From NCBI GenBank assembly GCA_958352855.1, contig CATWQE010000006.1:1-64000 (forward strand): 64,000 nt of DNA, in the 5' to 3' direction. The translations under genes were made by a program, and so were the position numbers. This document shows positions 51,339 to 61,160 of this stretch, piece after piece. Position 1 is the first letter of the stretch. Each line of letters opens with the position of its first letter. Below the pieces are notes generated by a model. That model was not told the origin of the DNA. It ran no database searches and saw nothing but the letters and a program-made list of their open reading frames with translations. This DNA is from an uncultured Bacillota bacterium. GTDB lineage: Bacteria; Bacillota; Clostridia; Lachnospirales; Lachnospiraceae.

Positions 51339-51347
51339 GGTGGACAT

Positions 51348-51626
51348 ATGGGTACAGTTCGTAAAATTCCAATGCGCAAATGCGTAGGATGTGGAGAAAT
51401 GAAAAGCAAAAAAGAAATGATGCGGGTGCTGAAAACCACAGAGGATGAAATTATCCTGGATGCTACGGGCAGAAAAAACGGAAGAGGTGCCTATCTGTGT
51501 TTTCAAAAATCCTGTCTTTTGCAGGCAATAAAAAATAAAGGACTGGAGCGTTCCCTGAAAATGGCAATTCCGAAGTCTGTGTATGAAAACCTGGAAAAGG
51601 AGTTTGAGAATCTTGAACATTCGTAA
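51348..51626 (+). CDS. rnpM: RNase P modulator RnpM (YlxR family)
   Basis: A 92-residue RNA-binding protein. The YlxR signature is complete: RKCVGCGEMKSKKEMMRV followed by GRKNGRGAYLC and a C-terminal helix. In Bacillus RnpM binds RNase P RNA and modulates its activity. It begins nine bases after nusA and overlaps the start of ylxQ, which is the usual order. Confidence 0.93.
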   Translation: MGTVRKIPMRKCVGCGEMKSKKEMMRVLKTTEDEIILDATGRKNGRGAYLCFQKSCLLQAIKNKGLERSLKMAIPKSVYENLEKEFENLEHS

Positions 51627-51987
51627 AGAATTATCCCTTCTCGGTCTTGCAACAAAGGCCGGAAAGGTAGTAAGCGGTGAATTTGCTACTGAAAAAGCAG
51701 TGAAAGGCAGAACCGCTTATCTGGTTTTGATTGCAGAGGATGCATCAGAAAATACCAGAAAAAAATTTCGTGATATGTGTACGTATTATAAAGTGCCTTT
51801 TTATAACATTGGTTCAAAGGAGGAATTGGGAACAGCCATAGGAAAAGAGTATCGTGCCTGTATAGCAGTGACACAGGAACAGTTCGCTGTGGCGATGAAA
51901 AAGAAGCTGGATGATATGGGACATCAGGACAAAAAGGAGGGCAATATATGTCAACAATCAGAGTTTATGAACTCGCAAAGGAAGTAA
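51613..51987 (+). CDS. ylxQ: L7Ae-family ribosomal-protein-like YlxQ
   Basis: A 124-residue L7Ae/L30e-fold RNA-binding protein ([25 protein letters not shown], then [17 protein letters not shown]). The likely start is TTG 51613 because AAGGAG lies ten bases upstream inside rnpM; the in-frame ATG at 51583 has no ribosome binding site. It overlaps rnpM by 14 bases and infB by 40 bases. Its targets are probably kink-turn RNAs, inferred from the family. Confidence 0.88.
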   Translation: MNIRKELSLLGLATKAGKVVSGEFATEKAVKGRTAYLVLIAEDASENTRKKFRDMCTYYKVPFYNIGSKEELGTAIGKEYRACIAVTQEQFAVAMKKKLDDMGHQDKKEGNICQQSEFMNSQRK

Positions 51988-54728
51988 ACAAAACAAACAA
52001 AGAGGTTTTAGATTTCTTAAAATCTCAGCACATAGAGTTAACAAGCCACATGAGCAATGTAGAGAATGCCCACGCAGATATGGTAAGAGCAAATTTCAAG
52101 AAAAGTTCTGCCACAGTTCAGGAAGAAAATGGAAAAACAGGGGACGCAGAGAAGCCAAAGAAGAAATTAATTCAGGTATTCCGTCCTCAGAATGCAAGCC
52201 ATGGCCAGGAGCGTAAGCAGAAACCCCAGCGCCAGGCAAATGCCAATACAGAACAGAAAAATGAAGAAAAACGCCAGGGAAACCGTCAGGGCGAAAACAG
52301 AGGTACGCAAGATTCTATGAGACAAGAAAATAAAAATAATCGTTCTAATAACAACCGTTCCAACAATAATCACAACGGGGAAAATCGTCAGAACCGTCAG
52401 CAGCAGGGACGTTATAACAACAACGGAGAAAACCGTCAGGGAGGCCGCTATAATAATAACAACGGAGAGAACCGCCAGGGAGGCCGCTATAATAATAACA
52501 ACGGGGAGAACCGCCAGGGAGGCCGTTATAATAATAACAACGGGGAGAACCGTCAGGGAAACCGTTATAACAATAACAATGGAGAAAACCGACAGAACCG
52601 TCAGCAGCAGGGACGTCCCGGAAATCGTTTTGGCAATAACAATGGAGAGGGACGCCAGGGAGAACGTTCGAATAACCGTTTCCAGGGAAATAACGGGGAA
52701 CGCTCTAACAACCGTTTTGGCGGCAGAAACGAAGGAAGAGCCGGAGATTCCAGAAGAGAACAGGGCGGAAAGTTTGATGCGCCAAATCTGGAGTTTGTAG
52801 AAAAAGACAGCCGCAAAGCAAACAGAGAAAATAAGAAAAAAGATAACAGAAGAGATGAGTACCAGAATCAGGGCAAACGTCCAAATCAGGGCGGACGCCG
52901 TCAGACTCAGAAAATTCCAAAAGCAATGCAGCTTCAGAAGCCTGTTACACATCCAAAGGAAGAGAAGAAGGAAGAAGTAAAGGAAATTACACTTCCGGAA
53001 AAAATGACCATCCGCGAACTGGCAGATAAGATGAAGATGCAGCCATCTGTCATTGTGAAAAAATTATTTATGGAAGGCGTCATGGTTACAGTAAATCATG
53101 AAATCGACTTTGAAAAAGCCCAGGAAATTGCCATGGATTATGACATCATTGCTGAGCAGGAAGAAAAGGTGGATGTTATTGAAGAACTGTTAAGAGAAGA
53201 AGAAGAGCCGGAAGATACTTTAGTAACCAGACCACCGGTTGTCTGTGTTATGGGTCACGTTGACCATGGTAAAACTTCCCTTTTGGACTATATCAGAAAA
53301 AGCCATGTAACAGACAGAGAAGCCGGTGGTATTACACAGCATATTGGCGCTTATATGGTAAGCGTAGGCGGACAGAAGATTACCTTCCTGGATACACCGG
53401 GACATGAGGCGTTTACTGCTATGCGTATGCGTGGCGCCAATGCTACGGATATTGCTATTTTAGTCGTAGCAGCAGATGACGGTGTGATGCCGCAGACCGT
53501 AGAAGCCATTAACCATGCCAAGGCAGCAGGGGTGGAAATCATTGTTGCCATTAACAAAATTGATAAGCCAAGTGCAAACATTGAGAGAGTAAAACAGGAA
53601 TTATCAGAATATGAACTGATTCCGGAAGACTGGGGCGGAAGTACTGTATTTGCGCCGGTTTCTGCTCACACAGGAGAAGGCATTGACAACCTTCTGGAAA
53701 TGATTCTTCTTACTGCAGAAGTATCAGAGCTTAAAGCAAATCCAAACAGAAAAGCAAGAGGTCTGGTCATTGAAGCAGAGCTGGATAAAGGAAAAGGTCC
53801 GGTTGCCACTATTTTAGTACAGAAGGGTACTTTAAGAGTTGGAGATTTTATTGCAGCAGGAGCATGCTCAGGCAGGGTTCGTGCGATGATTGACGATAAG
53901 GGCAGAAGAGTCAAAGAAGCAGGTCCATCTACTCCGGTAGAAATCCTGGGCTTAAATGATGTGCCAAATGCAGGAGAAATTCTGGTAGTAACAGACAATG
54001 ACAAGGAAGCGAAAAACTTTGCAGCTACCTTTGTTTCTGAGAATAAGAACCGTCTGCTGGAAGAAACAAAAGCAAAAATGTCTCTGGATGATCTGTTCAG
54101 CCAGATTCAGGCAGGAAACCTGAAGGAACTGCCTCTGATTGTAAAAGCAGACGTTCAGGGCTCTGTGGAAGCGGTAAAACAGAGTCTTGTAAAACTGTCC
54201 AATGAAGAAGTGGTAGTAAAAGTCATTCATGGGGGCGTAGGAGCCATCAATGAATCTGACGTAACTTTGGCAAGCGCATCCAATGCAATTATCATTGGAT
54301 TTAATGTCCGCCCGGATGCTACTGCAAAATCTGTGGCAGAGCAGGAAGGTGTAGATTTACGTCTTTACAGAGTTATTTACCAGGCCATTGAGGATGTGGA
54401 AGCTGCTATGAAAGGTATGCTGGACCCTGTCTTTGAAGAAAAAGTTCTGGGTCATGCAGAAGTACGTCAGATTTTCAAGGCTTCCGGTGTGGGAAATATT
54501 GCCGGCTCCTATGTTTTAGACGGTGTATTCCAGAGAAACTGCCAGGTTCGTATTACCAGAGATGGAGAACAGATTTTTGAAGGAGCGCTGGCTTCTCTGA
54601 AACGTTTCAAAGATGATGTAAAAGAAGTAAAGGCTGGATATGAGTGTGGTCTTGTATTTGAAGATTTCAATGATATTAAGGAAGAAGACCGCGTAGAAGC
54701 ATATACCATGGTAGAGGTTCCAAGATAG
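51948..54728 (+). CDS. infB: translation initiation factor IF-2 with asparagine-rich repeat region
   Basis: A 926-residue GTPase that places initiator tRNA on the 30S subunit. An IF2-N domain (1-50) and a second one (about 348-400, [20 protein letters not shown]) flank a long disordered region (about 100-340) of Asn, Gly, Arg and Gln with a 13-residue tandem repeat. The G domain starts near 435 with GHVDHGKTS, followed by DTPGHEAF and NKIDK, then domains II-IV. The start at 51948 has AAGGAGGG upstream. Confidence 0.97.
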   Translation: MSTIRVYELAKEVNKTNKEVLDFLKSQHIELTSHMSNVENAHADMVRANFKKSSATVQEENGKTGDAEKPKKKLIQVFRPQNASHGQERKQKPQRQANANTEQKNEEKRQGNRQGENRGTQDSMRQENKNNRSNNNRSNNNHNGENRQNRQQQGRYNNNGENRQGGRYNNNNGENRQGGRYNNNNGENRQGGRYNNNNGENRQGNRYNNNNGENRQNRQQQGRPGNRFGNNNGEGRQGERSNNRFQGNNGERSNNRFGGRNEGRAGDSRREQGGKFDAPNLEFVEKDSRKANRENKKKDNRRDEYQNQGKRPNQGGRRQTQKIPKAMQLQKPVTHPKEEKKEEVKEITLPEKMTIRELADKMKMQPSVIVKKLFMEGVMVTVNHEIDFEKAQEIAMDYDIIAEQEEKVDVIEELLREEEEPEDTLVTRPPVVCVMGHVDHGKTSLLDYIRKSHVTDREAGGITQHIGAYMVSVGGQKITFLDTPGHEAFTAMRMRGANATDIAILVVAADDGVMPQTVEAINHAKAAGVEIIVAINKIDKPSANIERVKQELSEYELIPEDWGGSTVFAPVSAHTGEGIDNLLEMILLTAEVSELKANPNRKARGLVIEAELDKGKGPVATILVQKGTLRVGDFIAAGACSGRVRAMIDDKGRRVKEAGPSTPVEILGLNDVPNAGEILVVTDNDKEAKNFAATFVSENKNRLLEETKAKMSLDDLFSQIQAGNLKELPLIVKADVQGSVEAVKQSLVKLSNEEVVVKVIHGGVGAINESDVTLASASNAIIIGFNVRPDATAKSVAEQEGVDLRLYRVIYQAIEDVEAAMKGMLDPVFEEKVLGHAEVRQIFKASGVGNIAGSYVLDGVFQRNCQVRITRDGEQIFEGALASLKRFKDDVKEVKAGYECGLVFEDFNDIKEEDRVEAYTMVEVPR
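52410..52601 (+). repeat. 39-bp in-frame tandem repeat in infB
   Basis: Units begin at 52410, 52446, 52485, 52524 and 52563. The first is 36 bases, the others 39. Each encodes a variant of [14 protein letters not shown] longer flanking block coding [12 protein letters not shown] occurs on both sides (about 52378 and 52580). Copy number is likely to vary among strains. Confidence 0.9.
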
Positions 54729-54749
54729 GAACAGACAGAGAGGGATAGT

Positions 54750-55136
54750 ATGAGAAAAAACAGTATTAAAAACACCCGGGTCAATGCAGAGGTTCAGCAT
54801 GAGCTGGCAAATCTCATCCGGGAGGGTATTAAAGATCCCCGCATCCATCCTATGACCTCTGTAACAGGTGTGGAGGTTGCGCCGGATTTAAAAACTTGCA
54901 GAGCATATATCAGTGTTTTAGGGGATGACGAAGCGAAGAAGAACACCATTGCAGGACTGAAAAATGCAGAGGGCTATATTCGCAGACAGCTTGCAAAAAG
55001 TATAAACCTGAGAAACACTCCGGAAATTCGTTTTATACTGGACGAATCCATCGAGTATGGTGTTACCATGTCAAAACTCATTGATGAGGTCACCAGAAAA
55101 GAGGAGGTGCAGGAAGATGGAGAAGATAGCCAATGA
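54750..55136 (+). CDS. rbfA: ribosome-binding factor A
   Basis: A 128-residue KH-fold factor for late 30S maturation. Typical segments are RVNAEVQHELANLIREGIKDPR near the N-terminus and ISVLGDDEAKKNTIAGLKNAEGYIRRQLAK. It follows infB by 21 bases and overlaps the start of nrnA by 20 bases. Confidence 0.95.
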   Translation: MRKNSIKNTRVNAEVQHELANLIREGIKDPRIHPMTSVTGVEVAPDLKTCRAYISVLGDDEAKKNTIAGLKNAEGYIRRQLAKSINLRNTPEIRFILDESIEYGVTMSKLIDEVTRKEEVQEDGEDSQ

Positions 55137-56073
55137 ATTAAAGGGGATAAATACAGTTGCCATTGCCGGACATGTGCGTCCGGATGGTGACTGTGTTGGT
55201 TCCTGTATGGGATTGTATCTTTATTTAAAAGAAAACTACCCGAATCTTGCAGCAGACGTATATCTGGAACAGCCGGGAGCGCAGTTTTCCTTTCTTTCCT
55301 GTTTTGAGGAAATCAAAACGGTTTATCAGACAGGAAAGGTGTATGATTTGCTGATTACCCTGGATGTCAGCGATAAGAATCGCATTGGGGTTGCAGAAGA
55401 AGCTTACGAAACTGCAAAAAAAAGGGTGTGTATTGATCATCATATCAGCAACCGGGGACTGGGGGATGTAAATGAAATCCGTCCGGATGCCAGTTCAACC
55501 TGTGAGGTTTTATACACACTTTTAGAAGAAGACAAGGTGTCAAAAGCAGTGGCAGAGGCTGTTTATACAGGAATGGTTCACGATACCGGAGTATTTCAAT
55601 ATTCCTGTACATCACCGGAGACTATGCGTATTGCGGCAAAGCTCATGGAAAAAGACATTCCCTTTACAAAAATTGTAGAGGAATCCTTCTATGAGAAAAC
55701 CTATGTGCAGAATCAGATTCTGGGCAGATGTCTCATGGAGAGTATTCTCCTTATGGATGGAAAGTGTGTCATCGGAGTTGTGAAAAAGAAGATGATGGAT
55801 TTCTATCATGTAGAGCCTAAGGATTTGGATGGCATTGTTCAGCAGCTTCGCATTATTAAAGGCGTAGAGGTGGCAATTTTCATTTATGAAGTAAAACCTC
55901 AGGAATTTAAAGTGAGTCTGCGCTCAAAAGGGAAGGTCAATGTCAATGAAGTGGCATCTTATTTTGGCGGCGGCGGTCATGTTCTGGCGGCTGGCTGTAC
56001 CTTCCATGGGTCAGTGTATGATGTCATGAATAATCTGCTGGAAATTATAGAAAAACAATTAATAGAAGAGTGA
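55117..56073 (+). CDS. nrnA: DHH-family oligoribonuclease/pAp phosphatase NrnA
   Basis: A 318-residue DHH-DHHA1 phosphoesterase that degrades short RNA and pAp. Metal motifs are GHVRPDGDCVGS near residue 18, LDVSDKNR near 87, the DHH motif in CIDHHISNRG near 109 and DTGVFQYS near 155. The DHHA1 domain ends with FGGGGHVLAAGC near 286. ATG 55117 with GAGGAGG upstream is preferred to 55057 inside rbfA. Standard position between rbfA and truB. Confidence 0.93.
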   Translation: MEKIANELKGINTVAIAGHVRPDGDCVGSCMGLYLYLKENYPNLAADVYLEQPGAQFSFLSCFEEIKTVYQTGKVYDLLITLDVSDKNRIGVAEEAYETAKKRVCIDHHISNRGLGDVNEIRPDASSTCEVLYTLLEEDKVSKAVAEAVYTGMVHDTGVFQYSCTSPETMRIAAKLMEKDIPFTKIVEESFYEKTYVQNQILGRCLMESILLMDGKCVIGVVKKKMMDFYHVEPKDLDGIVQQLRIIKGVEVAIFIYEVKPQEFKVSLRSKGKVNVNEVASYFGGGGHVLAAGCTFHGSVYDVMNNLLEIIEKQLIEE

Positions 56074-56082
56074 GAAACATTC

Positions 56083-56997
56083 ATGATAAATGGAATCATT
56101 AATGTATATAAAGAAAAGGGCTACACCTCTCATGATGTAGTGGCAAAACTGCGGGGGATTTTAAAGCAGAAGAAAATTGGTCATACAGGAACTCTGGACC
56201 CGGATGCAGAAGGGGTGCTTCCTGTGTGCCTTGGAAAAGGAACCAGGCTTTGCTCCATGCTGACAGATAAGCGAAAAACCTATGAGGCAGTGCTGCATCT
56301 GGGAATCACAACAGATACTCAGGATAAATCAGGAAGGGTTCTAAAGGAAAAGCCGGTTTCCTGTACAGAAGAGGAAGTCAGGTCCTGTATAGAGGGCTTT
56401 CTGGGAGAACAGATGCAGGTTCCGCCAATGTATTCTGCTCTGAAAGTGCAGGGAAAGAAATTATATGAGCTGGCAAGAGAAGGCATAGAAATTGAGCGTA
56501 AGCCAAGACCTGTGACCTTTTATGACATTCAGATCCTGGAAATGTCTCTGCCCTATGTAACCTTTTCGGTTACCTGCTCCAAAGGAACCTATATCCGTAC
56601 TTTGTGTCATGATATCGGGGAAAAACTGGGCTGCGGAGGTTGTATGGAAAAACTCCTTCGAACTCAGGTAGACCGGTTTAACCTTTCTGACAGTCTGAAG
56701 CTTTCAGAGATTGAAGCTCTGGCAAAAGAGGGGCGGATTTTGGAACATATTGTTACAGTGGAAGAAATGTTTTCTCATCTGCCGGCTTATGAGACAGAGC
56801 CCGGGCTGGATAAATTACTGGAAAACGGAAATCCGGTTCCTGACAGGAAACAGCAGAGGGTTCAAAGGGTAAGGATGTATACCAGTACCCATGTTTTTGT
56901 TGGGATTTATGCGTATCAGGGAGAAAAGCGTCAGTATAAGCCGGAAAGGATTTTCTCTACCCCGGAGGATTTCCGGCATGATAAGGAGAAATTATGA
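56083..56997 (+). CDS. truB: tRNA pseudouridine-55 synthase
   Basis: Makes pseudouridine 55 in the T loop of tRNA. The 304-residue protein has the catalytic motif GHTGTLDPDAEGVL with Asp39, the YSALKVQGKKLYELAREG block and CSKGTYIRTLCHDIG. Length is normal. The last four bases overlap the ribF start as ATGA. Confidence 0.95.
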   Translation: MINGIINVYKEKGYTSHDVVAKLRGILKQKKIGHTGTLDPDAEGVLPVCLGKGTRLCSMLTDKRKTYEAVLHLGITTDTQDKSGRVLKEKPVSCTEEEVRSCIEGFLGEQMQVPPMYSALKVQGKKLYELAREGIEIERKPRPVTFYDIQILEMSLPYVTFSVTCSKGTYIRTLCHDIGEKLGCGGCMEKLLRTQVDRFNLSDSLKLSEIEALAKEGRILEHIVTVEEMFSHLPAYETEPGLDKLLENGNPVPDRKQQRVQRVRMYTSTHVFVGIYAYQGEKRQYKPERIFSTPEDFRHDKEKL

Positions 56998-57911
56998 TTT
57001 ATACAACACAGATTCCTCATGTAAAGGCTCCCTGGAAAAGTGCGGTAACCCTGGGAAAATTTGACGGACTTCACAGAGGCCATCAGAAATTAATCGAATG
57101 TATACAAGCGCATAAACAGGAACAGTGGAGAACCGTAGTGTTTACTTTTGATGTTCCCCCAAGAAGTCATATGCTGCACATGCCGCCTGAATTTCTTCTT
57201 ACCTATGAAGAACGAAGAGAACTGGCAGAAGCATTTGGGGTGGATATTCTGGCAGAATGTCCCTTTACAGATGAACTGATGCATATGGAGCCGGAGCAGT
57301 TTGTTAAGGAATATTTAGTTGACAGGCTTCAGACCGGATTTGTGGCAGTTGGCCCGGATTTCCGGTTTGGCTATGAACGCAGGGGAAACCCTCAGATGCT
57401 GGCTGAACTGGGGGAAATTTATGGGTTTCAGGTACAGGTTCTGGAGAAGGAAAAAGATGGAAATCTGGATATCAGCAGTACCTATATAAGAGAAGAACTG
57501 GAAAAAGGCAATATGGAAAAGGTAAATGCTCTGCTTGGATATCCTTATTTTACCAGAGGAGAGATTGTCCATGGACGGCAGCTTGGAAGAACTATTGGGA
57601 TTCCTACTGCAAATCTCATTCCTCCAAAGGTGAAAAAACTTCCCCCAAACGGAGTTTATATTACCCAGTCTTTGATTGGAAACCGCCTTTATCAGGGAAT
57701 CACCAATGTAGGGTATAAACCCACTGTGAAAGAAAACTTTTTAGGTGTTGAGACCTACCTTTTTGCCTGCAATGAGGACTTATACGGACAAGAGGCTGAG
57801 GTGCGTTTTTACAAATATTTAAGACCAGAGAAAAAATTTGCATCTTTGGAAGAATTAAAGAAGCAGTTGGACAGAGATGTAGAAACAGGTCGAAGTTTTT
57901 TTGAAAAATAA
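56994..57911 (+). CDS. ribF: bifunctional riboflavin kinase / FAD synthetase
   Basis: Converts riboflavin to FMN and FAD. The 305-residue protein has an N-terminal adenylyltransferase domain (TLGKFDGLHRGHQKLI, near residue 20, then VGPDFRFGYERRGN and ISSTYIREEL) and a C-terminal kinase domain (GEIVHGRQLGRTIGIPTANL and NGVYI). It is translationally coupled to truB. A weak hairpin at 57951-57970 lies behind it. Confidence 0.95.
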   Translation: MIYTTQIPHVKAPWKSAVTLGKFDGLHRGHQKLIECIQAHKQEQWRTVVFTFDVPPRSHMLHMPPEFLLTYEERRELAEAFGVDILAECPFTDELMHMEPEQFVKEYLVDRLQTGFVAVGPDFRFGYERRGNPQMLAELGEIYGFQVQVLEKEKDGNLDISSTYIREELEKGNMEKVNALLGYPYFTRGEIVHGRQLGRTIGIPTANLIPPKVKKLPPNGVYITQSLIGNRLYQGITNVGYKPTVKENFLGVETYLFACNEDLYGQEAEVRFYKYLRPEKKFASLEELKKQLDRDVETGRSFFEK

Positions 57912-57950
57912 TATGGACAAGCAGGGAAACATTCGTTATGCTTAAAGCAG

Positions 57951-57977
57951 GGACGGGTGGCAGCCTGTCCGTTTTAT
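57951..57977 (+). terminator. probable terminator after ribF
   Basis: Stem GGACGGG/CCTGTCC with a six-base loop followed by GTTTTATT. The T tract is short. Confidence 0.55.
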
Positions 57978-57993
57978 TACGAAGGAGAAAAAC

Positions 57994-59661
57994 ATGAGTA
58001 TAGAAAACATATTGTCGCTGGTTGGAGGGCTTGGTCTGTTTTTATATGGCATGACGGTCATGAGTGACAGCATAGAGAAAGCAGCAGGAGCGAAGATGAG
58101 GGGCTTCCTGGCTTTCTTTACCAAAAACCGATTTATCGGAATGCTGTTTGGAATGTTGTTTTGTGCTATTGTACAGTCTTCCAGCGCCACTACGGTTATG
58201 GTGGTCAGCTTTGTAAATGCAGGACTTATGAACCTGGTTCAGGCGGCTGGAATTATTATGGGAGCCAATGTAGGTACTACCATTACCTCCCAGCTTGTGG
58301 CCTTTAATCTGTCACAGGCAGCCCCGGTGTTCCTCATTTGCGGTGTTGTGGTTACCATGTTCTGCAAGAATCAGAAAATCAAACAGGTTGGGGAAGTCAT
58401 TGTGGGCTTTGGTGTGCTTTTCATGGGACTGTCTCTTATGTCAGGAAGCATGGAAGGGATGAAAGAGTCCCCCTTTGTAGTTGATTTGCTTGCGGGACTG
58501 AATAATCCATTTTTGGGAATTTTGATTGGGTTTGTGGTTACTGCAATTATTCAGAGCTCTTCTGTAACGGTCAGCATTGTACTTTTAATGGCACAGCAGG
58601 GCCTGCTTCCTCTTTGGATTTGTTTTTACATTATCCTGGGATGTAATATCGGTTCCTGTACCACAGCGCTTCTGGCAAGTGTCAGCGGCAATAAAGATGC
58701 AAAACGCGCAGCCATGATTCACTTCTTGTTTAACGTAATAGGAACCATCGTGATTGCTGTGATTCTGCTGGTTGGTGAAAACTGGATTGAAGCGGGAATC
58801 CGTCAGATTTCCGGCAATAATGTGGGAAGATGTGTGGCAAATGCCCATACCTTCTTTAAAGTCTTTCAGTTGATCATTCTGTTCCCCTTTGCACAGTGGC
58901 TTGTAAAGCTTACTTATTTATTTATCCCAGATAAGGGAACAGAGAAGAAGAAAGAAGGCTTTCAGTTGGAGTACATAGGCCCTTCCAGCGTATTCTCACC
59001 AAGTACAGCAGTTGTGGAAGTGACAAAAGAGCTGGACCGCATGGCAAATCTGGCGGCTACCAATCTTACAAGAGCCATGAATGCCCTGATTACTCTGGAT
59101 GAGCAGGAGATTCAAAAGGTCTATGAAACAGAAAAAAATATAAATTACATGAATCATGCCATTACAAACTATCTGGTAAGCATTAACCAGAGCAGCCTGC
59201 CTATTGATGATATTAAAAATATCGGCGGCTTGTTCCACGTAGTTAATGATATTGAAAGAATCGGAGATCACGCGGAAAATGTGGCAGATTCTGCTGTGAC
59301 AAGAAAAGAAAAAAACATTCAGTTTAGCCAGGAGGCTCAAAGTGAGCTTTCCAGGATGCTGGACAGTGTTATCCAGATTATGCAGTATTCCATGGACATG
59401 TTTTCACAAAATGACCGGAAGCACTTGCAGGAAATTCTGGAGCTGGAGGATCGCATTGACCAGATGGAGAGGGATATGCAGGAATCCCATGTACAGCGTC
59501 TGACCAGGAATCAGTGTACCCCTGAGGCTGGTATGATTTTTTCTGATTTGATTTCAGGATTGGAAAGAGTGGCTGATCATGCCACCAACATTGCTTTTTC
59601 CATTCTGGATGAAGAGCCGGAAGAGCTTTCCGGTTTCCATACCACAGGAAATACAAAATAA
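57994..59661 (+). CDS. Na/Pi cotransporter family protein with PhoU-like domain
   Basis: A 555-residue membrane protein. Residues 1 to about 310 hold two inverted Na/Pi repeats with the signatures VQSSSATTVM and IQSSSVTVSI and the glycine-rich GANVGTT and GCNIGSC. Residues about 340-545 form a PhoU-like helical domain (DIERIGDHAENVAD and GLERVADHATNIA). It imports phosphate with Na+, possibly tuned by the PhoU part. The start ATG has GAAGGAG upstream. Confidence 0.92.
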   Translation: MSIENILSLVGGLGLFLYGMTVMSDSIEKAAGAKMRGFLAFFTKNRFIGMLFGMLFCAIVQSSSATTVMVVSFVNAGLMNLVQAAGIIMGANVGTTITSQLVAFNLSQAAPVFLICGVVVTMFCKNQKIKQVGEVIVGFGVLFMGLSLMSGSMEGMKESPFVVDLLAGLNNPFLGILIGFVVTAIIQSSSVTVSIVLLMAQQGLLPLWICFYIILGCNIGSCTTALLASVSGNKDAKRAAMIHFLFNVIGTIVIAVILLVGENWIEAGIRQISGNNVGRCVANAHTFFKVFQLIILFPFAQWLVKLTYLFIPDKGTEKKKEGFQLEYIGPSSVFSPSTAVVEVTKELDRMANLAATNLTRAMNALITLDEQEIQKVYETEKNINYMNHAITNYLVSINQSSLPIDDIKNIGGLFHVVNDIERIGDHAENVADSAVTRKEKNIQFSQEAQSELSRMLDSVIQIMQYSMDMFSQNDRKHLQEILELEDRIDQMERDMQESHVQRLTRNQCTPEAGMIFSDLISGLERVADHATNIAFSILDEEPEELSGFHTTGNTK

Positions 59662-59689
59662 CAAAAACCATACAACAAATACAAAAGAT

Positions 59690-59754
59690 GAGGTTGCTGC
59701 AAAAAGCGCGCTGGAAAATCCGGCAGACATTGCAGCAGCCTCTTTACGTTTTTT
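59690..59754 (+). terminator. terminator after the Na/Pi cotransporter gene
   Basis: A 12-bp stem (59690-59701 with 59731-59742, one GT pair) closes a loop that holds a smaller hairpin. It is followed by TTTACGTTTTTT. Confidence 0.75.
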
Positions 59755-59783
59755 AACAGAAAACTTTTGTAAAGGAGTATAGG

Positions 59784-60536
59784 ATGCAGAAATTAAAACA
59801 GCGGTTACAGCATAAATGGATTTTTGGTATGGGAGGGATTCTGGCAGGTATTTTGGCTTTTACCGGAACTGTTTACGGTGCGCCAAAGGAAATGCCGGAA
59901 GAAAACCAGGTGGCATATGCGGAGGTTTCTACTTGCTTAAATATCAGAGAAGGTGCGGGAATGGAATACCCGGTGATTGCCCGGCTTCCAAAAGACGGAT
60001 ATTGTGAGGTCAAAAAGGAAGAGGGCGCGTGGTGTTATATTGAGTCAGAAGAAATAGAAGGGTATGTATATAAAGCATATCTGGAAACAGGCATGAATGA
60101 GGAAACTTATTTAAGACGTACAGGCAGAGAAAAACCTGTTTACGCCTATAAAGTGGAAACCCTACAGGAAAGTACAGCCGGAAAAGGACAGGAGATTGCT
60201 GACTTTGCGCTGCAATTTGTGGGAAATCCCTATGTTTGGGGCGGAACCAGTCTGACAAATGGCGCAGACTGCTCCGGCTTTGTCCAGAGCGTATACAGAA
60301 ATTTTGGGATTTCTCTGCCAAGAGTTGCAGCAGATCAGGCGCAGGCAGGAAACAGAGTGTCCCTGGAACAGCTTCAGACAGGTGATTTAATCTTTTATGC
60401 AGATGGAGGAGCTATTTATCATGTGGTCTTATATCTTGGAAACGGACAGGTTGTACATGCCAGCAGCGCTGCTACAGGGATTAAAATATCTCCGGTAAAC
60501 TGGCAGAACGCGGTCTGGGGCGTGCGCCTTGTATAA
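59784..60536 (+). CDS. secreted NlpC/P60 endopeptidase with SH3 domain
   Basis: A 250-residue peptidoglycan hydrolase. It has a signal peptide or signal anchor (about 1-32, cleavage possible after VYGA), a bacterial SH3 domain (about 43-100, CLNIREGAGMEYPVIARL) and an NlpC/P60 domain (about 130-250). The catalytic cysteine is in NGADCSGFV (Cys163), with histidines in IYHVVLYLG and VVHASS. It cuts gamma-D-glutamyl bonds in stem peptides. Monocistronic between two terminators/promoters, start with AAAGGAG upstream. Confidence 0.93.
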   Translation: MQKLKQRLQHKWIFGMGGILAGILAFTGTVYGAPKEMPEENQVAYAEVSTCLNIREGAGMEYPVIARLPKDGYCEVKKEEGAWCYIESEEIEGYVYKAYLETGMNEETYLRRTGREKPVYAYKVETLQESTAGKGQEIADFALQFVGNPYVWGGTSLTNGADCSGFVQSVYRNFGISLPRVAADQAQAGNRVSLEQLQTGDLIFYADGGAIYHVVLYLGNGQVVHASSAATGIKISPVNWQNAVWGVRLV

Positions 60537-60558
60537 AGAAGGAAAATCAGAAAGAGTC

Positions 60559-60587
60559 TTTACAACCCACAGTTCCTGTGTTATACT
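60559..60587 (+). promoter_or_regulatory. promoter of rpsO
   Basis: TTTACA (60559-60564) and TATACT (60582-60587), 17-base spacing. It leaves a leader of about 100 bases with short inverted repeats, a plausible S15 autoregulatory site, although its fold could not be matched to a known class. Confidence 0.6.
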
Positions 60588-60695
60588 CAGAACGTTGAGA
60601 ACAGCCATGGTTCAGAAACAGGAATCTCCAACCATTTCTTAATCACTGGCGATTTCCAACAGAGAGAGAATAAAAGATTAATGGAGGAAACAAAC

Positions 60696-60962
60696 ATGAT
60701 TTCTAAAGAAAAGAAACAGGCTATTATGGCAGAATATGCAAGAACACCAGGTGATACAGGTTCACCGGAAGTACAGGTTGCTGTTTTAACAGCCAGAATC
60801 CAGGAGCTGACAGAGCACTTAAAGAACAACCACAAGGATCATCATTCCAGAAGAGGTCTTCTGAAAATGGTAGGTCAGAGACGTGGATTGCTTGCATATC
60901 TGAAGAAAACTGATATTGAAAGATACCGTTCTTTAATTGAGCGTTTAGGTCTTAGAAAATAA
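60696..60962 (+). CDS. rpsO: 30S ribosomal protein S15
   Basis: An 88-residue primary 16S rRNA binding protein with the conserved block [21 protein letters not shown], then [18 protein letters not shown] and [24 protein letters not shown] 60696 has GGAGG eight bases upstream, so the in-frame ATG at 60681 is not used. It precedes pnp as in many bacteria but is separated by a strong terminator. Confidence 0.97.
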   Translation: MISKEKKQAIMAEYARTPGDTGSPEVQVAVLTARIQELTEHLKNNHKDHHSRRGLLKMVGQRRGLLAYLKKTDIERYRSLIERLGLRK

Positions 60963-60978
60963 TCAGAACCAGGAGACG

Positions 60979-61005
60979 GGGCGGGAAAATTTCCGCCCTG
61001 TTTTT
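60979..61005 (+). terminator. intrinsic terminator of rpsO
   Basis: A nine-bp GC-rich stem (60979-60987 with 60990-60998) with a minimal loop and TGTTTTT tail. Confidence 0.88.
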
Positions 61006-61046
61006 CACGAAGAAGGCATTTGCCGAAAAGCAGAAATATTCTGATA

Positions 61047-61100
61047 CCGAGACCACTGAAAAGGGCATTTTAAAGAAAGTGCTTTTTTCAGTTGTTTCGG
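61047..61100 (+). promoter_or_regulatory. long hairpin in the pnp leader
   Basis: About 20 of 21 positions pair between 61047-61067 and 61080-61100, leaving a 12-base AT loop. It ends 60 bases before the pnp start. A double-stranded pnp leader cut by RNase III is the basis of pnp autoregulation in other bacteria; here this is inferred. Confidence 0.65.
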
Positions 61101-61160
61101 ACAGAAAGAAAAAACATTGCTTTTTAGAAGCATGCCATAAGAATGAAAAGGAGAAAAAAT

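Noticed and set aside
52410..52601. CRISPR array
   Set aside because: The repeats are contiguous 39-bp units without spacers, in frame inside infB. No CRISPR array or cas gene was seen anywhere in the window.
52167..52952. Long minus-strand reading frame of 261 codons opposite infB
   Set aside because: It is the antisense of the repetitive Asn/Arg-rich part of infB. It has low-complexity hydrophobic composition and no ribosome binding site.
59579..59782. Small frame overlapping the end of the Na/Pi cotransporter gene
   Set aside because: Out-of-frame shadow that continues through the terminator hairpin.
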